A stretch of DNA of 15,573 nt from Bacteroidales bacterium GP4 (GTDB lineage: Bacteria > Bacteroidota > Bacteroidia > Bacteroidales > Muribaculaceae). The translations under genes were made by a program, and so were the position numbers. Below, piece by piece: positions 14,383 through 15,573 of the stretch. The stretch's first letter is position 1, and the number at the start of each line of letters is the position of its first letter. The notes below the pieces were generated by a model. That model searched no databases, was not told the DNA's origin, and saw nothing but the letters and a program-made list of their open reading frames with translations. The stretch spans positions 1-15,573 of the forward strand of contig DAAL01000150.1 in assembly GCA_001701065.1 (NCBI GenBank). Reading direction: 5' to 3'.

Positions 14383-15573
14383 ATGGAAAATTATATTGTT
14401 TCAGCACGTAAATATCGTCCGTCGACTTTCGCAAGCGTTGTGGGGCAAAAAGCATTGACCGCCACGCTCCGGAATTCAATCAGCAAGGACCGTCTCGCCC
14501 ATGCTTACCTGTTCTGCGGCTCCCGAGGGGTAGGAAAGACTTCTTGCGCCCGCATCTTCGCCAAGACCATCAACTGCACTAACCGCACTCCTGAAGGCGA
14601 AGCGTGCAATGAATGCGCGTCATGCCGGGAGTTCAACAAAGGCAATTCCATAAACATAGTCGAACTGGATGCGGCATCCAACAACAGTGTCGATGACATA
14701 AGAGGACTTACCGAACAGGTGCAAGTGCCTCCCATCAACGCGAAATACCGTGTGTTCATTGTGGATGAGGTACACATGCTGTCACAACAGGCGTTCAACG
14801 CATTCCTTAAGACCCTTGAAGAACCGCCGGAGTATGTGATATTCATTCTCGCCACAACCGAGAAACATAAAATCATACCCACCATTCTGTCACGGTGCCA
14901 GATCTACGATTTTAACCGCATCTCCATTCAGGACATGATTGACCATCTGGAGTATGTGGCATCGCAGGAAGGCATAACCACCGACAAAGCCGCATTGAAC
15001 ATCATTGCCCATAAAGCTGACGGAGCAATGCGCGACGCGCTGTCCATCTTTGACCAGGTGGCGGCTTCCTCAATGGGAAATATAACTTACGAATCCACGC
15101 TGGAGAACCTGAACATACTCGACGCTCGCTACTATGACCGCCTTGTCGAAGCTTTCCTGAGCGAAAATGTCCAGGATGCACTCCTTATATATAAAGAGAT
15201 TCGTGATAAAGGGTTCGACTCGCAGTTTTTCATCAACGGGCTTGCGTCGCACTTCCGTGACCTCATGGTGGCACGTGACCCTTCTACAATGTCGCTCCTT
15301 GAGGAAGCTGACGATGTAAAAGCCCACATGGCTGCAGTGGCGCAGAAGTGTTCGCCCACATTCCTGTATCAGGCTATGGACCTGTGCAACACCGCCGACC
15401 TGAATTACCGCATAGCATCCAACAAGCAATTCCTTGTTGAGCTTACTCTAATCAAACTGTGCCAACTGCTCAGCCCTTCCCACAAAAGTGATGCACGGGA
15501 AGGGCAGTTACGTCCCATAAAAACTGCGGACAACGCATCACAACCTCAACAGCCGGCATCAGCTCCTCAGCAA
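14383..15573 (+). CDS. dnaX: DNA polymerase III subunit gamma/tau, 3' end cut off by the window
   Basis: An open frame of exactly 397 codons starts at ATG 14383 and is still open at the right edge. It encodes the clamp-loader ATPase that loads the beta clamp and joins polymerase to helicase. It begins MENYIVSARKYRPSTF, the common start of DnaX. Visible motifs: Walker A GSRGVGKTS (46-54), four zinc-binding Cys (65, 75, 78, 81), Walker B VDEVH (127-131), sensor 1 ATTEK (157-161) and the SRC arginine-finger motif (170-172). The AAA+ lid and collar domain follow to about 365. The visible end is a Gln/Ala/Pro-rich linker, which suggests the tau-specific region continues outside the window. It is a housekeeping gene divergent from the PUL regulator, with no functional link to the PUL. 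Only the C-terminus and total length are unknown. Confidence 0.97.
   Translation, partial: MENYIVSARKYRPSTFASVVGQKALTATLRNSISKDRLAHAYLFCGSRGVGKTSCARIFAKTINCTNRTPEGEACNECASCREFNKGNSINIVELDAASNNSVDDIRGLTEQVQVPPINAKYRVFIVDEVHMLSQQAFNAFLKTLEEPPEYVIFILATTEKHKIIPTILSRCQIYDFNRISIQDMIDHLEYVASQEGITTDKAALNIIAHKADGAMRDALSIFDQVAASSMGNITYESTLENLNILDARYYDRLVEAFLSENVQDALLIYKEIRDKGFDSQFFINGLASHFRDLMVARDPSTMSLLEEADDVKAHMAAVAQKCSPTFLYQAMDLCNTADLNYRIASNKQFLVELTLIKLCQLLSPSHKSDAREGQLRPIKTADNASQPQQPASAPQQ

Noticed and set aside
14505..15429. Minus-strand open frames opposite dnaX
   Set aside because: The plus strand has an unbroken DnaX frame with Walker motifs and zinc cysteines, so the minus-strand frames are not genes.
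1..15573. CRISPR array, tRNA or rRNA gene, insertion sequence, phage or integrase gene
   Set aside because: No regularly spaced repeats, no RNA-gene landmarks and no recombinase or transposase motif were seen on either strand. The longest gap between genes is 263 bp.

Overview
The window looks like Bacteroidota (order Bacteroidales) chromosome. The evidence is a SusC/SusD pair, lipoproteins with acidic residues after the lipobox cysteine, promoters of the TAnnTTTG type with A-rich leaders instead of Shine-Dalgarno sequences, a BACON domain and a SusR-like membrane-spanning regulator. The protein style and moderate GC content would suit a gut Muribaculaceae/Bacteroidaceae-type organism, but the family is an inference.

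Layout. Bases 1-1208 (minus) hold the 5' part of a secreted alpha/beta hydrolase that runs off the left edge. Bases 1209-1384 hold its probable promoter and two hairpins that probably end the next operon. Bases 1385-12241 (all minus, read right to left) form one polysaccharide utilisation locus (PUL): susC-like transporter, susD-like lipoprotein, a surface glycan-binding lipoprotein with two copies of a binding module, a GH16 endo-glucanase with a BACON domain, a GH5 glycosidase and a GH3 beta-glucosidase. Upstream, 12505-14232 (minus) encodes the likely PUL regulator: signal peptide, TPR sensor, one membrane span, coiled coil and C-terminal HTH (DUF6377/SusR-like). Past a divergent intergenic region, dnaX (DNA polymerase III gamma/tau) starts at 14383 on the plus strand and runs off the right edge.

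How it works together. The likely substrate is a beta-1,3-rich glucan (laminarin, yeast or fungal/cereal type). The GH16 has the beta-bulge ExDxxE active site of laminarinases, the GH5 has an N-terminal motif like that of exo-beta-1,3-glucanases, and a GH3 beta-glucosidase completes the set. The signal peptides suggest a spatial order: SusD, binding protein, GH16 and GH5 are lipoproteins, probably on the surface; SusC imports oligosaccharides; GH3 has a non-lipidated signal peptide and probably finishes the degradation in the periplasm. The regulator would sense the sugar in the periplasm through its TPR half and act on DNA through its cytosolic HTH.

Main points for a second look: a strong hairpin with a T tract inside the operon, between the binding genes and the enzyme genes, whose stem is complete only in the RNA of the transcribed strand; the duplicated binding module; TTGG-containing repeats upstream of a near-consensus susC promoter; and the use of a one-component SusR-like regulator where beta-glucan PULs often have a hybrid two-component system. 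Overall this is a recognisable type of locus with some unusual details, not a wholly new system.
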